Part shown: positions 56,786-64,000 of the stretch, piece after piece
Layout of the letters: every line of letters starts with the position of its first letter
Position numbering within the stretch: position 1 is the first letter of the stretch
Origin: Pelobacter seleniigenes DSM 18267
Lineage (GTDB): Bacteria; Desulfobacterota; Desulfuromonadia; Desulfuromonadales; Geopsychrobacteraceae
Assembly: GCF_000711225.1 (NCBI RefSeq)
Contig: NZ_JOMG01000002.1
Span: 1,314,501-1,378,500 of the forward strand
DNA: 64,000 nt
Direction: 5' to 3'
Notes under the pieces: model-generated
The model's input: the letters and a program-made list of their open reading frames with translations, nothing else
Told to the model about the DNA's origin: nothing
Databases searched by the model: none
Made by a program: the position numbers and the translations under genes

Positions 56786-57361
56786 CTACTCTTCCTCATC
56801 GACGCTGAGATCGATTTTTCCTTCCAGCAGATCCATCAGCATAGGCTCAAGCAGATCCGATTTTTTCTGCGGTGCCGAGCGGGCCGCAAGCACCGCCGAG
56901 CGAGAGATTGTTTTCAACAGGTCGCCGCTTTTGTACTTTTTGTCCCGCCCGGCTTTAAGAATAGCACCAACCACTTCTTCGGTCATTTTACAGGCATCAA
57001 AATCAGCCAACAGAGCGGCCTGAATCGCGGCCCTGGTTATCTCTTCAGCAGCCTCGATAAAATTTTTCTGCTTGCTCAAAGTCGCATTAAGCAGACCTAT
57101 GCAAAGCGGCCTGAGCGCTTTTTCCAAAGGCCATTCCGCCTTTTCAGCAGCGGCCATTCCTCCGACCAGGATGTGTCGCGAAATAAAAATACCTTCCGCG
57201 TTCACCGCCCCCTTTTTCGGAAAATGCTTTGCCCAGAGCGCGCAGGCCGCAGCCTGAACCGCGCTTTTTTTCTGATTATCCCTGGCAACCGCCACTCCGA
57301 CCCGCTGCCGGGCTTCCTGTTCGATGACTCCGGCCCATCGGGCTATTTCCTTGGTCTTCAT
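56786..57361 (-). CDS. Hypothetical alanine-rich helical protein
   Basis: 191 residues, soluble, no signal peptide, almost entirely helical and alanine-rich, with an acidic C-terminus (DLSVDEEE). No motif or family recognised. Its stop codon lies directly beside the MITE-like element, so the original 3' sequence may have been displaced. Start ATG 57361 follows a purine-rich GAGGAGAAAG stretch. The 238-base gap to uspA (57362-57599) shows nothing clear. Confidence 0.6.
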   Translation of the reverse strand: MKTKEIARWAGVIEQEARQRVGVAVARDNQKKSAVQAAACALWAKHFPKKGAVNAEGIFISRHILVGGMAAAEKAEWPLEKALRPLCIGLLNATLSKQKNFIEAAEEITRAAIQAALLADFDACKMTEEVVGAILKAGRDKKYKSGDLLKTISRSAVLAARSAPQKKSDLLEPMLMDLLEGKIDLSVDEEE

Positions 57362-57599
57362 TTCTTTCTCCTCAGGCCGGATTCGCTGAAATCCGGAGCA
57401 TTCAGTGCCTGTTTTCCACCGCTATGGATGCAGCATATGGGTAAATTATTAGCATAATATTTGCCATGCGGAAAAACACCTGAGATCTCTGCCCTGAGCC
57501 TTTCGACAGCGAAAAGATAGCAGACCCCGCCAAAACTCTCCGTGGAGGGTTAGGTCTGTGGCTGTTTCGCCCGGGATCGGCTGAAGCGGATTTTTCCTG

Positions 57600-58025
57600 C
57601 TAGAAAAGCAGCACCGGACACCTGACGTTATGCAGGACATAATTGGCCACTGACCCGAATAAGACATCGCGGATTTCTCCGCTGCCGGCCTTGCGCCCGA
57701 TCACCAGCAGTTGAAAATCTTCTGCGTTGGCAATCGCGGGGATCACTCGCCTGGGCGCACCGAATTCAAGCCGCAGCTCTATTTCAAAGCCTGCGGCCCG
57801 GAGCTGTTCCGCCAACCCGGTTAAGCGCTGCCGAGCTGATTTTTCAGCATTCTCCCTGACCATTTCGATCTGAAAATCAGGGATCATTCGATAGGCGAGC
57901 TGGTCATCCACCACATGAAGCAGAACCAGCTTAGCCGGAAAGCGTTCTCGGTAGGACAAGATATCGTCAATGGTTTTGCGGGTGGTGGGTGAATCATTGA
58001 CCGGAATGAGAATTCTGGGTTCCAT
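57600..58025 (-). CDS. Universal stress protein, UspA family
   Basis: 141 residues of the Rossmann-like Usp fold. The N-terminal RILIPVNDSPTTRKTI and the C-terminal ATP-binding pattern G-x2-G-x9-G-S (VIGRKAGSGEIRDVLFGSVANYVL) are seen, the latter suggesting nucleotide binding. AAAGGAGG precedes ATG 58025; a longer frame back to 58178 overlaps the divergent methyltransferase start. Stand-alone gene. Confidence 0.88.
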   Translation of the reverse strand: MEPRILIPVNDSPTTRKTIDDILSYRERFPAKLVLLHVVDDQLAYRMIPDFQIEMVRENAEKSARQRLTGLAEQLRAAGFEIELRLEFGAPRRVIPAIANAEDFQLLVIGRKAGSGEIRDVLFGSVANYVLHNVRCPVLLF

Positions 58026-58154
58026 CGAGGCAGCCTCCTTTGGCGGATTTTTTTTACCCCCTGAATGAGTGCTCGTGATAAAGTTTACAATTATACTTGG
58101 AATATAGCAATTTAACGATCCACCGTTTTTCAGAAATGCCTGGAAAGGGTTTTT

Positions 58155-58826
58155 GTGAACGATTCCAACAACCAGCAAGCCCCACCGGCAGCATTACCAA
58201 CCCGTGGCCGGGTCCTTGTCAAAGCGGCCAGGATTTACGATGCGGTTCAGCCGCTGGTCACCCTTGGTCAGGAAGCGCGCCTCAATCACTGGCTGGCCGA
58301 ACAAATCAACTTGGCGGACGGCGCCCGCATTCTTGATATCGGTTGTGGGACCGGACTGTTGACCGCCAGGATCGCCCGGCGCCATCCCCAACTGGAGGTC
58401 ATCGGTATTGATGCCTCCCGGCCGATGATAGAGGTGGCCACCCGCAAGCGCAGCAGCTCCAATTGCCATTTTCGTCAGGCTCTCGGCGAAGCTCTCCCCT
58501 ATGCCGAGGCCTCCTTTGATCTGGTCACTTCGGCCTTGTTTTTCCATCATATCGATCGCACCCTGAAACAGCAGACCCTCAGGGAAATCCGCAGGGTCCT
58601 CAAACCCGCAGGAGAACTGCTCATCGCCGACATGGACCGACCCTACACCGCCTTGGGCTGGCTCATGTCCTGGACCGCCTGGAAACTGTTCCGACAACCG
58701 GAAATAAAAGAGAACATGGACGGTTTACTGCGCCGGGAAATCACCGCCTGCGGATGCCTGGACCTTACTGAACGCGGTCGTTTCGCAGGTTACATCAGCG
58801 TACTCCACGCCCGGAGAGGCTCATGA
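58155..58826 (+). CDS. Class I SAM-dependent methyltransferase (UbiE-like)
   Basis: 223 residues with GTG start at 58155. SAM motif I is ILDIGCGTGLLTARIA, followed by VIGIDASRPMIEVA (acidic residue binding the ribose) and a post-motif region typical of UbiE/COQ5-like enzymes. It overlaps the isoprenoid enzyme gene by four bases and heads a four-gene coupled operon. Acceptor unknown; a prenylated or lipid substrate is a reasonable guess from its neighbour. Confidence 0.82.
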   Translation: MNDSNNQQAPPAALPTRGRVLVKAARIYDAVQPLVTLGQEARLNHWLAEQINLADGARILDIGCGTGLLTARIARRHPQLEVIGIDASRPMIEVATRKRSSSNCHFRQALGEALPYAEASFDLVTSALFFHHIDRTLKQQTLREIRRVLKPAGELLIADMDRPYTALGWLMSWTAWKLFRQPEIKENMDGLLRREITACGCLDLTERGRFAGYISVLHARRGS

Positions 58827-59848
58827 ACCAGAGTCCGGTAACGATTCTCATGGCTTGCCCGCCCTGGGCACGGGCTTTCCATATTCAGCAGCAAACGGTA
58901 CAGAATTTCCACCAGGCCTGCACCCAAACGCTTGGTGGCCAGGTTAGCCTGCTCCCTCTCCAAGCGGAACAGCTCAGTCTGGAGCGTAATCTCTTTTCCA
59001 CCCTGTTCATTATGGCTGCTGAAGCGGCCGGAGTGGCTCCGGAACGCCTGCCGTTTTTTGCCATGATCTACCAATGCCTGCGTGCCCAGGTCACCGGTTG
59101 TGACAACCTGCTGGATAATGAATATAAGAGCGTGATCCCCTTTGATCTGCCCGGTGGCGGGATCAGATTCCGTTCGGTCCTGACCATCATGACCAGCGAT
59201 ATGGTGCTGGCAAAACATGTCCTGAATGAACTCGGGGCAGAGCATATGGATAAACAGCTGGCCAAAAAAGTGTTGAATGAGGTCCTGGCGCTGTTGATTC
59301 CGAGCGGTATCGAAGAGCATGAGGAAGAATCGCATCTGACCCAGCAAATTCCGACGGTCGAAGCGGTCCTCCAGCAAATCCACCCGCGCAAGACCGGCTC
59401 CTTGTTCAGCACCCCGGTGCGCCTGGCCCAGCGCCTGGATGCCACAGACCCGGAGCGATCGAAGCATATTGCCAAAGCTCTGGCCGATTTCGGCATCGGC
59501 TGCCAGATCCTCGACGATCTCAAAGATGTCGCGGACGATCTGACCCGGCAACACCATAACATCGTCATTTCCCAGGCCTTTCACGGTGAGGATCCCCATG
59601 AACGGCGACTGCTCGAAAAATACCTGCAGACACCCCATCCTGCCGCAGCCGAGGCTGTCGCCGAACAACTCGAAAGCGCCAGAGCCAGAAGCATCAGAAC
59701 CGCAATCAACTACTTTCAAGGGGCGGAGCAGGCTTTCTGCCGTTATCTTCCGGAATTCAGCATCAAAGAGACCGCCGCCCTCGGACTGCTGGTCCAGAAA
59801 TCGATCATGCAGGAACGGAACGATCTGCGGGAGGAAAACCAGCCATGA
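58823..59848 (+). CDS. Class 1 isoprenoid biosynthesis enzyme (polyprenyl synthase-like)
   Basis: 341 residues of the all-alpha isoprenoid synthase fold. The first Asp-rich motif appears as DNLLDNE (canonical DDxxD altered to DNxxD) and the second as QILDDLKDVADD (DDxxD intact). The N-terminal part is longer and different from FPP/GGPP synthases, so it is probably not a housekeeping prenyl chain synthase. It is coupled by ATGA overlaps to a methyltransferase and an ABC exporter; product unknown. Confidence 0.72.
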   Translation: MNQSPVTILMACPPWARAFHIQQQTVQNFHQACTQTLGGQVSLLPLQAEQLSLERNLFSTLFIMAAEAAGVAPERLPFFAMIYQCLRAQVTGCDNLLDNEYKSVIPFDLPGGGIRFRSVLTIMTSDMVLAKHVLNELGAEHMDKQLAKKVLNEVLALLIPSGIEEHEEESHLTQQIPTVEAVLQQIHPRKTGSLFSTPVRLAQRLDATDPERSKHIAKALADFGIGCQILDDLKDVADDLTRQHHNIVISQAFHGEDPHERRLLEKYLQTPHPAAAEAVAEQLESARARSIRTAINYFQGAEQAFCRYLPEFSIKETAALGLLVQKSIMQERNDLREENQP

Positions 59849-61029
59849 TTTTTTGGCTGCGCTTTGCCTTGCGCTCGGTTTTGCGCCGCCGCCGGCGCAC
59901 CCTGATCACCTTCATTTCAGTCGCTCTCGGCGTCGCCATGCTGATCGTGCTGGGTGCCATTATGGTTGGGGTCAACGACACCATGGTCCAGAATGCCGTC
60001 GCCCTGCATAACGGCAACCTGCTGGTCGAATCGCCGCCGCTGCCGAACCGGCAGGCGGTTGCCGAACTTGCCCGCTGGGAACAGAAAAAACTACCTGCAG
60101 TGGAGAACCTGCTCCCCAGGCTGACCTTTGGAGCGGTCCTGCAACATGGCCAACACAGCAGCCCCGTCCAGCTGTTCCTGGTCGATCCCCGGCGCGAAGC
60201 AGAGCGCTCCCCGGTCGCGGCCAAACTCACCACCGGGGAGTGGCTCAAGGGACCTGGCGGTTTTATTATGGGCATTAAGCTTGCCCAGGCTTTGCATATT
60301 CAGGTTGGAGAAAGCCTCCTGCTGATCACGGCCCAGGGGGAGCAGCAGCTTACCATCAGCGGCATTTTCCAGACCGGCGTCCAAGCCCTTGACCAGGGCG
60401 TCGGATACCTGCCCCTCGGCGCTGCGGCCGATCTAGACCCGGCTATCTCTCTGCAACTGAAAACCGCGCTATTCACCCGGCCGGGCACCGACCTGACCCG
60501 TCTGGCCGACAGGTTACAGCACGGAGCTACAAGCGGAATCCACATCACCCCCTGGCAGCAACAGCTACCCGAAGTTGAGCAATTGCTTGAACTGAATAGA
60601 TTTTCCATGCAGATCATGATCCTCCTGGTCATTGCGATTCTCGCCTTCGGCGTCACCAACTCCCTGCTCATCTCGGTGATGGACCGCTATCGTTACTACG
60701 GAATCCTGAAAGCTCTGGGAGCCCGCCCCGTTGAGGTTGCGATCACCGTCCTCGGCGAAGCGGTCATCATCTGCTTCAGCGCCGGACTGCTCGGCACGCT
60801 CCTCGGTGTCCTGATCAGCCTGATCTGGAGCGGAATCGGCCTGGATATCAGTCATTACACGTCTTACAATCCCCTGTTCAGCATCAATTCGGTGATCCAC
60901 CCACGCCTGGAACCGGTTATGGTCCTGCTTCCCCAGAGCCTGGCCCTGCTCGGCGGAGTAGCGGCATCAATCTGGCCCGCCCTGGTGGCAGCCCGGCGCA
61001 CGATCAGTAGCACCATGAGGGATCTATGA
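59845..61029 (+). CDS. FtsX/MacB-type ABC transporter permease
   Basis: 394 residues: N-terminal helix (FISVALGVAMLIVLGAIMVG), a periplasmic domain (about 45-240) and three C-terminal helices, the LolC/MacB plan. Overlaps both neighbours by four bases. It pairs with the downstream ATPase. The operon suggests export or extraction of a lipid or terpenoid-like molecule; inference only. Confidence 0.88.
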   Translation: MIFWLRFALRSVLRRRRRTLITFISVALGVAMLIVLGAIMVGVNDTMVQNAVALHNGNLLVESPPLPNRQAVAELARWEQKKLPAVENLLPRLTFGAVLQHGQHSSPVQLFLVDPRREAERSPVAAKLTTGEWLKGPGGFIMGIKLAQALHIQVGESLLLITAQGEQQLTISGIFQTGVQALDQGVGYLPLGAAADLDPAISLQLKTALFTRPGTDLTRLADRLQHGATSGIHITPWQQQLPEVEQLLELNRFSMQIMILLVIAILAFGVTNSLLISVMDRYRYYGILKALGARPVEVAITVLGEAVIICFSAGLLGTLLGVLISLIWSGIGLDISHYTSYNPLFSINSVIHPRLEPVMVLLPQSLALLGGVAASIWPALVAARRTISSTMRDL

Positions 61030-61757
61030 GTCAGCCATTGATACGTCTGGAAGGGGTGTCCCGCTGGTTCGGGGCCGGGCAAGCCCAGGTCAAGGCGCTG
61101 ACCGATATTTCCCTGACCCTGGCCGCTGGCAGCCAGACCGCCCTGATCGGCCCGAGCGGCTCGGGCAAGACAACCCTTCTCAACCTGATCGGCGCCCTCG
61201 ACCACCCGACTCAGGGGGAGATCTACCTCGACGCCGTACGGATTTCCCACTTCAGCGAAGGACAGGCCGCCGCATTCCGCCGTCAACGGATCGGTTTCAT
61301 TTTTCAGGACGACTCCCTGTTTCCGGAACTCAGGCTGGCTGAGAACATCGAACTGCCCCTGGTCATCCTCGGCTACCGCCCCGCCGAACGGCGCCAGCGG
61401 GTCACCGCCCTGCTGGCGGCGCTGGGGCTGGAAAAACGCCGGGACAGTTATTCCGCGGATTTATCAGGTGGGGAAAAACAACGGGCGGCCGTGGCCCGCG
61501 CGGTGATCCATCGCCCGCAACTGCTACTGGCCGATGAACCGACCGCCAATCTTGACGCAGACTCGGCTGCGGCCGTATTGCAGATCATGCAGCAGTTGGC
61601 CGAACAGGACGGACTGACTGTCCTGGTGTCGACCCATGATGAGCGGGTTTTTAAACGTTTTGAAGAGCGGATTGTGTTGAGCGATGGCCGCCTCGCAGCT
61701 CCTGAGCAGAGCGGCAGCGGAAAAGATGTGGTTATGCCTGGTTTGCGCGGGCAATGA
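61026..61757 (+). CDS. LolD/MacB-type ABC transporter ATP-binding protein
   Basis: 243 residues with Walker A GPSGSGKTT, Q loop IFQDDSLFPE, signature LSGGEKQR and Walker B LLLADEPTANLD, the usual D-loop following. Coupled to the permease by ATGA. The 3' end overlaps the convergent DUF1858-like gene by 26 bases. Confidence 0.9.
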   Translation: MSQPLIRLEGVSRWFGAGQAQVKALTDISLTLAAGSQTALIGPSGSGKTTLLNLIGALDHPTQGEIYLDAVRISHFSEGQAAAFRRQRIGFIFQDDSLFPELRLAENIELPLVILGYRPAERRQRVTALLAALGLEKRRDSYSADLSGGEKQRAAVARAVIHRPQLLLADEPTANLDADSAAAVLQIMQQLAEQDGLTVLVSTHDERVFKRFEERIVLSDGRLAAPEQSGSGKDVVMPGLRGQ

Positions 61758-61944
61758 ATTCGTTCAAGCCGCTGATAAAACCATCAATGTCTTCGACCTG
61801 ACGCGCCTCAAGCATTTCGCCCAGCGGCTTGGGAAAGGCTCCGGCACAGGAAAAGGGGCTGACCTGATGACGGATGAAATAGCTCACAGCGTGCGGATAA
61901 GCATCCAGCAGGTCTTCGATCTGGGTCGCTCTGGTCACGATCAT
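61732..61944 (-). CDS. DUF1858-like small protein
   Basis: 70 residues from ATG 61944: the pattern IEDLLDAYPHAVSYFIRHQVSPFSCAGAF resembles DUF1858 domains, in which a hydrophobic pocket and a cysteine follow the helix pair. Its 3' end overlaps the convergent ABC ATPase gene. A U-tract terminator lies only 18 bases upstream, so expression may depend on readthrough or a promoter inside the terminator region. Function unknown. Confidence 0.6.
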   Translation of the reverse strand: MIVTRATQIEDLLDAYPHAVSYFIRHQVSPFSCAGAFPKPLGEMLEARQVEDIDGFISGLNEFIARANQA

Positions 61945-61962
61945 CGTATGCAGTGCCTTCCG

Positions 61963-62006
61963 AAAAACCGGCTGTGGCCGACCACCAGAACAGCAGCCGG
62001 CCACAG
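61963..62006 (-). terminator. Terminator downstream of the aldehyde dehydrogenase
   Basis: Minus strand: CTGTGGCCG pairs with CGGCCACAG and is followed by CCGGTTTTT. A second stem GGCAGCCG/CGGCTGCC (62015-62044) lies directly after the stop codon at 62052. Confidence 0.75.
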
Positions 62007-62051
62007 AGGAAAGGGGCAGCCGACGGCAAGATCCGCCGGCTGCCGTTCAGT

Positions 62052-63527
62052 TTAGTACAGACCCATTTTGCTTTCGGTCATGCTGATATAGATGTTCTTG
62101 GCCTGCGAGTAATGCTCCAGCATCATTTTGTGGGTTTCGCGGCCGATACCGGATTTCTTGTAGCCGCCGAAGGGGGTATGGGCCGGCAGTTGGTTGTAGG
62201 TATTGACCCACATCCGGCCGGTTTCCACGGCCCTGGCCACCCGCAGAGCCCGATTGATATCCTTGGTCCAGACTGCACCACCCAGACCGTATTCGCTGTC
62301 ATTGGCCAGGGCAATCACTTCCTGCTCGTCCTTGAACCTGATCACGCTGACCACCGGCCCGAAGATTTCTTCCTGGGCAATGCGCATGGAATTTTTAACA
62401 TCGGCAAACAGAGTCGGCGCCATGAAGCAGCCTTTGCCGAGGGCTCCATCCGTCAGCCGCTTGCCGCCGGTGACCAGTCGGGCGCCTTCGCTCTGCCCGA
62501 CATCGACATAGGCAAGGATTTTGTGCAACTGCACTTCATCGATCTGGGCACCCATCATGGTATCATCCTGCCAGGGCAGGCCAACTTTGACTTTTTCAAA
62601 GGCCGTGGCCATTTCCGCCACAAATTTGTCGTAGATGCTGTCCTGGACAAAGACCCGCGAACCGGCGCAGCAAACCTGGCCCTGATTGAACAGGATACCG
62701 ATCTGCGTTCCTTCGATGGCTTTTTCCCAGGGACAGTCTTCAAAATAGATATTGGCCGATTTCCCGCCCAGTTCCAAGGTCGCGGGGATCAGTTTCTTTG
62801 CCGCGGCATCGGCGATTTCGTAACCGACCTCGGTGGAACCGGTGAAGGCCAGTTTATTGAAACCCGGATGTTCCAGCACGTAGTTCCCGGTGGTTGACCC
62901 CTTGCCGGTGACCACATTGACCACCCCGGGAGGCAGAACCTGATCAAGCAGTTTGGCAAATTCGAGCATGCTCAGGGAGGTCGTTGACGACGGCTTCATA
63001 ACCAGGGTGTTGCCCGCGGCCAGGGCTGGGGCGATCTTCCAGGCCGCCATCAGAAACGGAAAGTTCCAGGGGATGATCTGGCCGACCACGCCGATCGGTT
63101 CCCGCAGGATGATACTCATGGTATCTTTATCGATCATCACTGCCTGGCCTTCCTGAGTGCGGATGGCACTGGCAAAGTAGCGGAAATGATCACTGGCCAG
63201 AGGGACGTCGATGGCCCGGGTCTCCCGAATCGGTTTGCCGTTATCCAGGGTCTCGATCATCGCCAGTTTTTCTGCGTTGGCATCGATCAGATCGGCGATC
63301 TTCAACAGGTAGGCGGCACGCTGTTGAGCATTGATATCACGCCAGGCGGGGAAGGCTTTACGGGCTGCGGTAACCGCGGCATCCACATCCTCCCTGGTTG
63401 CATTGGCGCAGGTGGCCAGCAGTTTTCCATCGGCCGGACAGTGTGCTTCAAAGGTTTTTCCATCAGCAGCATCGACCCAGCGCCCGTCAATATATAGTTG
63501 GTACTTTTTGTCGATCTCTTCTCTCAC
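62052..63527 (-). CDS. NAD(P)-dependent aldehyde dehydrogenase
   Basis: 491 residues of the ALDH superfamily, oxidising an aldehyde to its acid. Nucleotide-fold motifs IIPWNFPFLM and FTGSTEVG (228-235), general base Glu252 in LELGGKSANI, and catalytic cysteine in GQVCCAGSR (286/287). GTG start at 63527 with GGAGG before it. The acetaldehyde dehydrogenase (AldA/ExaC) group is closest by overall look. It has a sigma-54 promoter and palindromic activator sites upstream, and the gene for a Fis-type activator follows upstream on the same strand, so aldehyde- or alcohol-induced expression is likely. Confidence 0.92.
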   Translation of the reverse strand: MREEIDKKYQLYIDGRWVDAADGKTFEAHCPADGKLLATCANATREDVDAAVTAARKAFPAWRDINAQQRAAYLLKIADLIDANAEKLAMIETLDNGKPIRETRAIDVPLASDHFRYFASAIRTQEGQAVMIDKDTMSIILREPIGVVGQIIPWNFPFLMAAWKIAPALAAGNTLVMKPSSTTSLSMLEFAKLLDQVLPPGVVNVVTGKGSTTGNYVLEHPGFNKLAFTGSTEVGYEIADAAAKKLIPATLELGGKSANIYFEDCPWEKAIEGTQIGILFNQGQVCCAGSRVFVQDSIYDKFVAEMATAFEKVKVGLPWQDDTMMGAQIDEVQLHKILAYVDVGQSEGARLVTGGKRLTDGALGKGCFMAPTLFADVKNSMRIAQEEIFGPVVSVIRFKDEQEVIALANDSEYGLGGAVWTKDINRALRVARAVETGRMWVNTYNQLPAHTPFGGYKKSGIGRETHKMMLEHYSQAKNIYISMTESKMGLY

Positions 63528-63618
63528 GGCAAATCCTCCATTCGGTTTTGGGCTTCGAAAAAGCCCAGGTTAGATAGAGCTTGCGAACAACCAATTGCAT
63601 CGGTATGAGATGAAGAGA

Positions 63619-63633
63619 GCAACTCATGTGCCA
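63619..63633 (-). promoter_or_regulatory. Sigma-54 promoter of the aldehyde dehydrogenase gene
   Basis: Minus strand TGGCAC-ATGAG-TTGC is a full match to the -24/-12 sigma-54 consensus (TGGCAC-N5-TTGC), about 90 bases upstream of the GTG start. Confidence 0.85.
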
Positions 63634-63744
63634 GTCCCACCGGCGGTCCGGCAACAACGCGGTACATTTATATAACTATCTGTATTTATAATTTCTTTTT
63701 TTCTCGCTTGGAGAAAGGGGCGGGACCACCCGGAGCCGGCGGGC

Positions 63745-63806
63745 TTGTTCCACGGCGGAACAACTGTCATGTCTGCGGAGCAACTGTTCCATTTCTGGAA
63801 CAGTTG
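63745..63806. promoter_or_regulatory. Paired palindromic activator sites (UAS)
   Basis: TTGTTCC-acggc-GGAACAA (63745-63763) and CAACTGTTCC-N6-GGAACAGTTG (63781-63806) are perfect inverted repeats sharing TGTTCC/GGAACA halves, 110-190 bases upstream of the sigma-54 promoter, the usual place for enhancer-binding activators. Confidence 0.75.
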
Positions 63807-63849
63807 CCAAGGAATAGCATATCTTTACAAAGACCTGAGCGGCCCGGAC

Positions 63850-64000
63850 TCAATCAAACAGATAGTCCTTGGAGATCTCATAAAGCCGCATCTTTCGATA
63901 GATCGTATTGCGGGACACGCCCATGGCCCTGGCGATACGACTGACGTTGCCCTGATGTTCCTGGAGCAGGTCGAGCAAAAGCCGCCGCTCGCTTTCGCCG
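63850..64000 (-). CDS. C-terminal end of a Fis-type sigma-54 activator (AcoR-like), partial
   Basis: Only the last 50 codons are inside the window: ERRLLLDLLQEHQGNVSRIA, RAMGVSRNTIYRKMRLYE, ISKDYLFD, stop at 63850-63852. This is the Fis-type helix-turn-helix that ends AcoR/NtrC-like activators. The gene is truncated by the window edge. It lies immediately upstream of the sigma-54-controlled aldehyde dehydrogenase, on the same strand, and is the obvious candidate to bind the TGTTCC palindromes. Confidence 0.75.
   Translation of the reverse strand, partial: GESERRLLLDLLQEHQGNVSRIARAMGVSRNTIYRKMRLYEISKDYLFD

Overview
This 64 kb window looks like a chromosomal segment from a Gram-negative anaerobe or facultative anaerobe of the Desulfuromonadales type (Geobacter/Pelobacter/Desulfuromonas relatives). 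The inference rests on moderately high GC core genes, NtrC-type two-component systems, a sigma-54 promoter, Tat and Lol/YbbA-type ABC systems, a methylmalonyl-CoA carboxyltransferase cluster, a class 1 isoprenoid enzyme operon and two genes that only make sense if UGA is read as selenocysteine. No rRNA, tRNA, CRISPR array, prophage or replication origin was seen.

Layout. 0-9.9 kb: an RluA-type pseudouridine synthase, a tesA/ybbA/ybbP-like divergent block whose two start codons share one CATG, a nitroreductase, an orphan protein, an alarmone synthetase fused to TPR repeats, an SDR oxidoreductase and a ZIP transporter. 9.9-17.3 kb: an AT-rich accessory island on the minus strand with a 1316-residue secreted Rhs protein, its variable cysteine-rich C-terminal tip, a coupled membrane protein (candidate immunity), a lipoprotein and a displaced, nonsense-interrupted Rhs tip with its own small membrane partner, several modules being capped by strong hairpins. 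17.7-25.9 kb: LapA, a receiver-only regulator coupled to a DegP protease, an NtrC-type regulator and kinase, TatB/TatC, NadA. 25.9-38.4 kb: mfd, two SurA/parvulin chaperones, pdxA, uvrA, a PEGA lipoprotein, a zinc-ribbon protein, cardiolipin synthase. 38.5-41.7 kb: a predicted small membrane selenoprotein, then a CpxA/CpxR-like pair divergent from a CpxP/Spy-like protein with CpxR-like direct repeats between them.

42-56.2 kb reads as a glycerol-to-propionate metabolic block: glpD, pyruvate kinase, GAPDH and triosephosphate isomerase (with a decayed enolase fragment after them), the two carboxyltransferase/biotin subunits of a transcarboxylase-like enzyme separated by a 63-residue protein, then glpK, glpF and the DeoR-type regulator GlpR. 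GlpR-like palindromes lie upstream of glpD and in the glpF/glpR divergent region, so glycerol uptake, phosphorylation and oxidation are probably one regulon. Glycerol would enter through GlpF, become dihydroxyacetone phosphate through GlpK and GlpD, pass through TpiA, GapA and PykF to pyruvate, and the transcarboxylase would link pyruvate/oxaloacetate to methylmalonyl-CoA/propionyl-CoA.

56.2-64 kb: an AhpD-like selenoprotein with a well-formed SECIS-like hairpin, a 163-bp TA-bounded palindromic element, an orphan protein, UspA, a four-gene ATGA-coupled operon (methyltransferase, class 1 isoprenoid enzyme, ABC permease, ABC ATPase), a DUF1858-like protein and an aldehyde dehydrogenase behind a near-consensus sigma-54 promoter with two upstream palindromes, next to the cut-off end of a Fis-type (AcoR-like) activator. 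A dispersed palindromic repeat of about 150 bp occurs in three forms (0.9, 17.2 and 43.8 kb).
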